DNA of 27,256 nucleotides from Chara braunii (Eukaryota; Streptophyta; Charophyceae; Charales; Characeae), in the NCBI GenBank assembly GCA_003427395.1, contig BFEA01000033.1, positions 2,719,617 to 2,746,872 of the forward strand, read 5' to 3'. Position 1 is the first letter of the stretch. Every line of letters begins with the position of its first letter. Below, in pieces: positions 27,218-27,256 of this stretch. The notes under the pieces were generated by a model. That model saw only the letters and a list, made by a program, of their open reading frames with translations, was not told where the DNA came from and made no database searches. The position numbers and the translations under genes were made by a program.

Positions 27218-27256
27218 CCGATCAGTACTTCCTTCCCTTTCTTTTCTTTTCTTATC
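26760..27256 (-). repeat. ~105-bp tandem repeat containing (CA)n, in the intron
   Basis: The marker CCGATCAGTA, or a close variant, falls at about 26769, 26878, 26985, 27082 and 27218, giving spacings of ~109, 107, 97 and 136 bp. Each unit has CCTTTCTTTTCTT, CTTCAGTACATTTT, CGCC, TAGCAGCACATGTC and then a CA run. The CA run is long in the last full unit (about 27168-27216) and short in the others. The array continues past the window edge. It lies just upstream of the acceptor at 26741 on the gene strand. Confidence 0.88.

Overview
The window is nuclear DNA from a eukaryote, most likely a green plant or streptophyte alga with a large, repeat-rich genome. I think of Charophyceae such as Chara, but that is inference: no single-copy marker here fixes the species. 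The grounds are GT/AG splice signals, a Ty3/gypsy chromovirus with an initiator-Met tRNA primer site, tRNA-derived SINEs, U6 snRNA retro-copies, telo-box-like AAACCCTAA motifs, and very low gene density. No bacterial operons, CRISPR or phage signals are present.

Layout. (1) 226-5526, minus strand: one enormous open exon for a Lys/Glu-rich, then Ser/Asp-rich, low-complexity protein with internal repeats and plausible splice sites at both ends. (2) 5.5-10.5 kb: a stack of repeats. These are a 3 x 36-bp CACGTG minisatellite, a minus-strand tRNA-like SINE, a 38-bp poly-G run, A/G-rich tracts, a ~125-bp tandem repeat, a ~176-bp satellite, and an array of short GGTACC palindromes mixed with a second hairpin. 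(3) 10693-21851: a degenerate Ty3/gypsy chromovirus of about 11.2 kb. It has 5' LTR, primer binding site, gag, protease, RT, RNase H, integrase, chromodomain and 3' LTR, and is broken by stops, frameshifts and a 582-base assembly gap. Its leader carries other repeats. (4) 21980-22420: the GGTACC palindrome array resumes beyond the 3' LTR, so the element seems to have landed inside that array. (5) 22.9-23.8 kb: a purine-rich tetranucleotide tract. (6) 24.17-24.63 kb: a cluster of tRNA-derived SINE copies, followed by two U6-derived sequences, one a retroposed copy with A-tail and target duplication, the other split by a further insertion. (7) 25939-26323: a non-autonomous inverted-repeat transposon (MITE-like). 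(8) 26503-26740, minus strand: a probable internal exon of an unidentified protein, with a (CA)n-bearing ~105-bp tandem repeat in the intron upstream of it.

Only the two minus-strand exons look like host protein-coding sequence. Everything else is mobile or repetitive DNA, mostly decayed. The retrotransposon has lost catalytic residues in RT, RNase H and integrase and cannot be autonomous. I found no gene cluster that would make a new defence or metabolic system. The most unusual structures are the palindrome mosaic, the giant repeat-built exon that runs into a dispersed repeat at its 3' end, and the nested U6 retro-copies.
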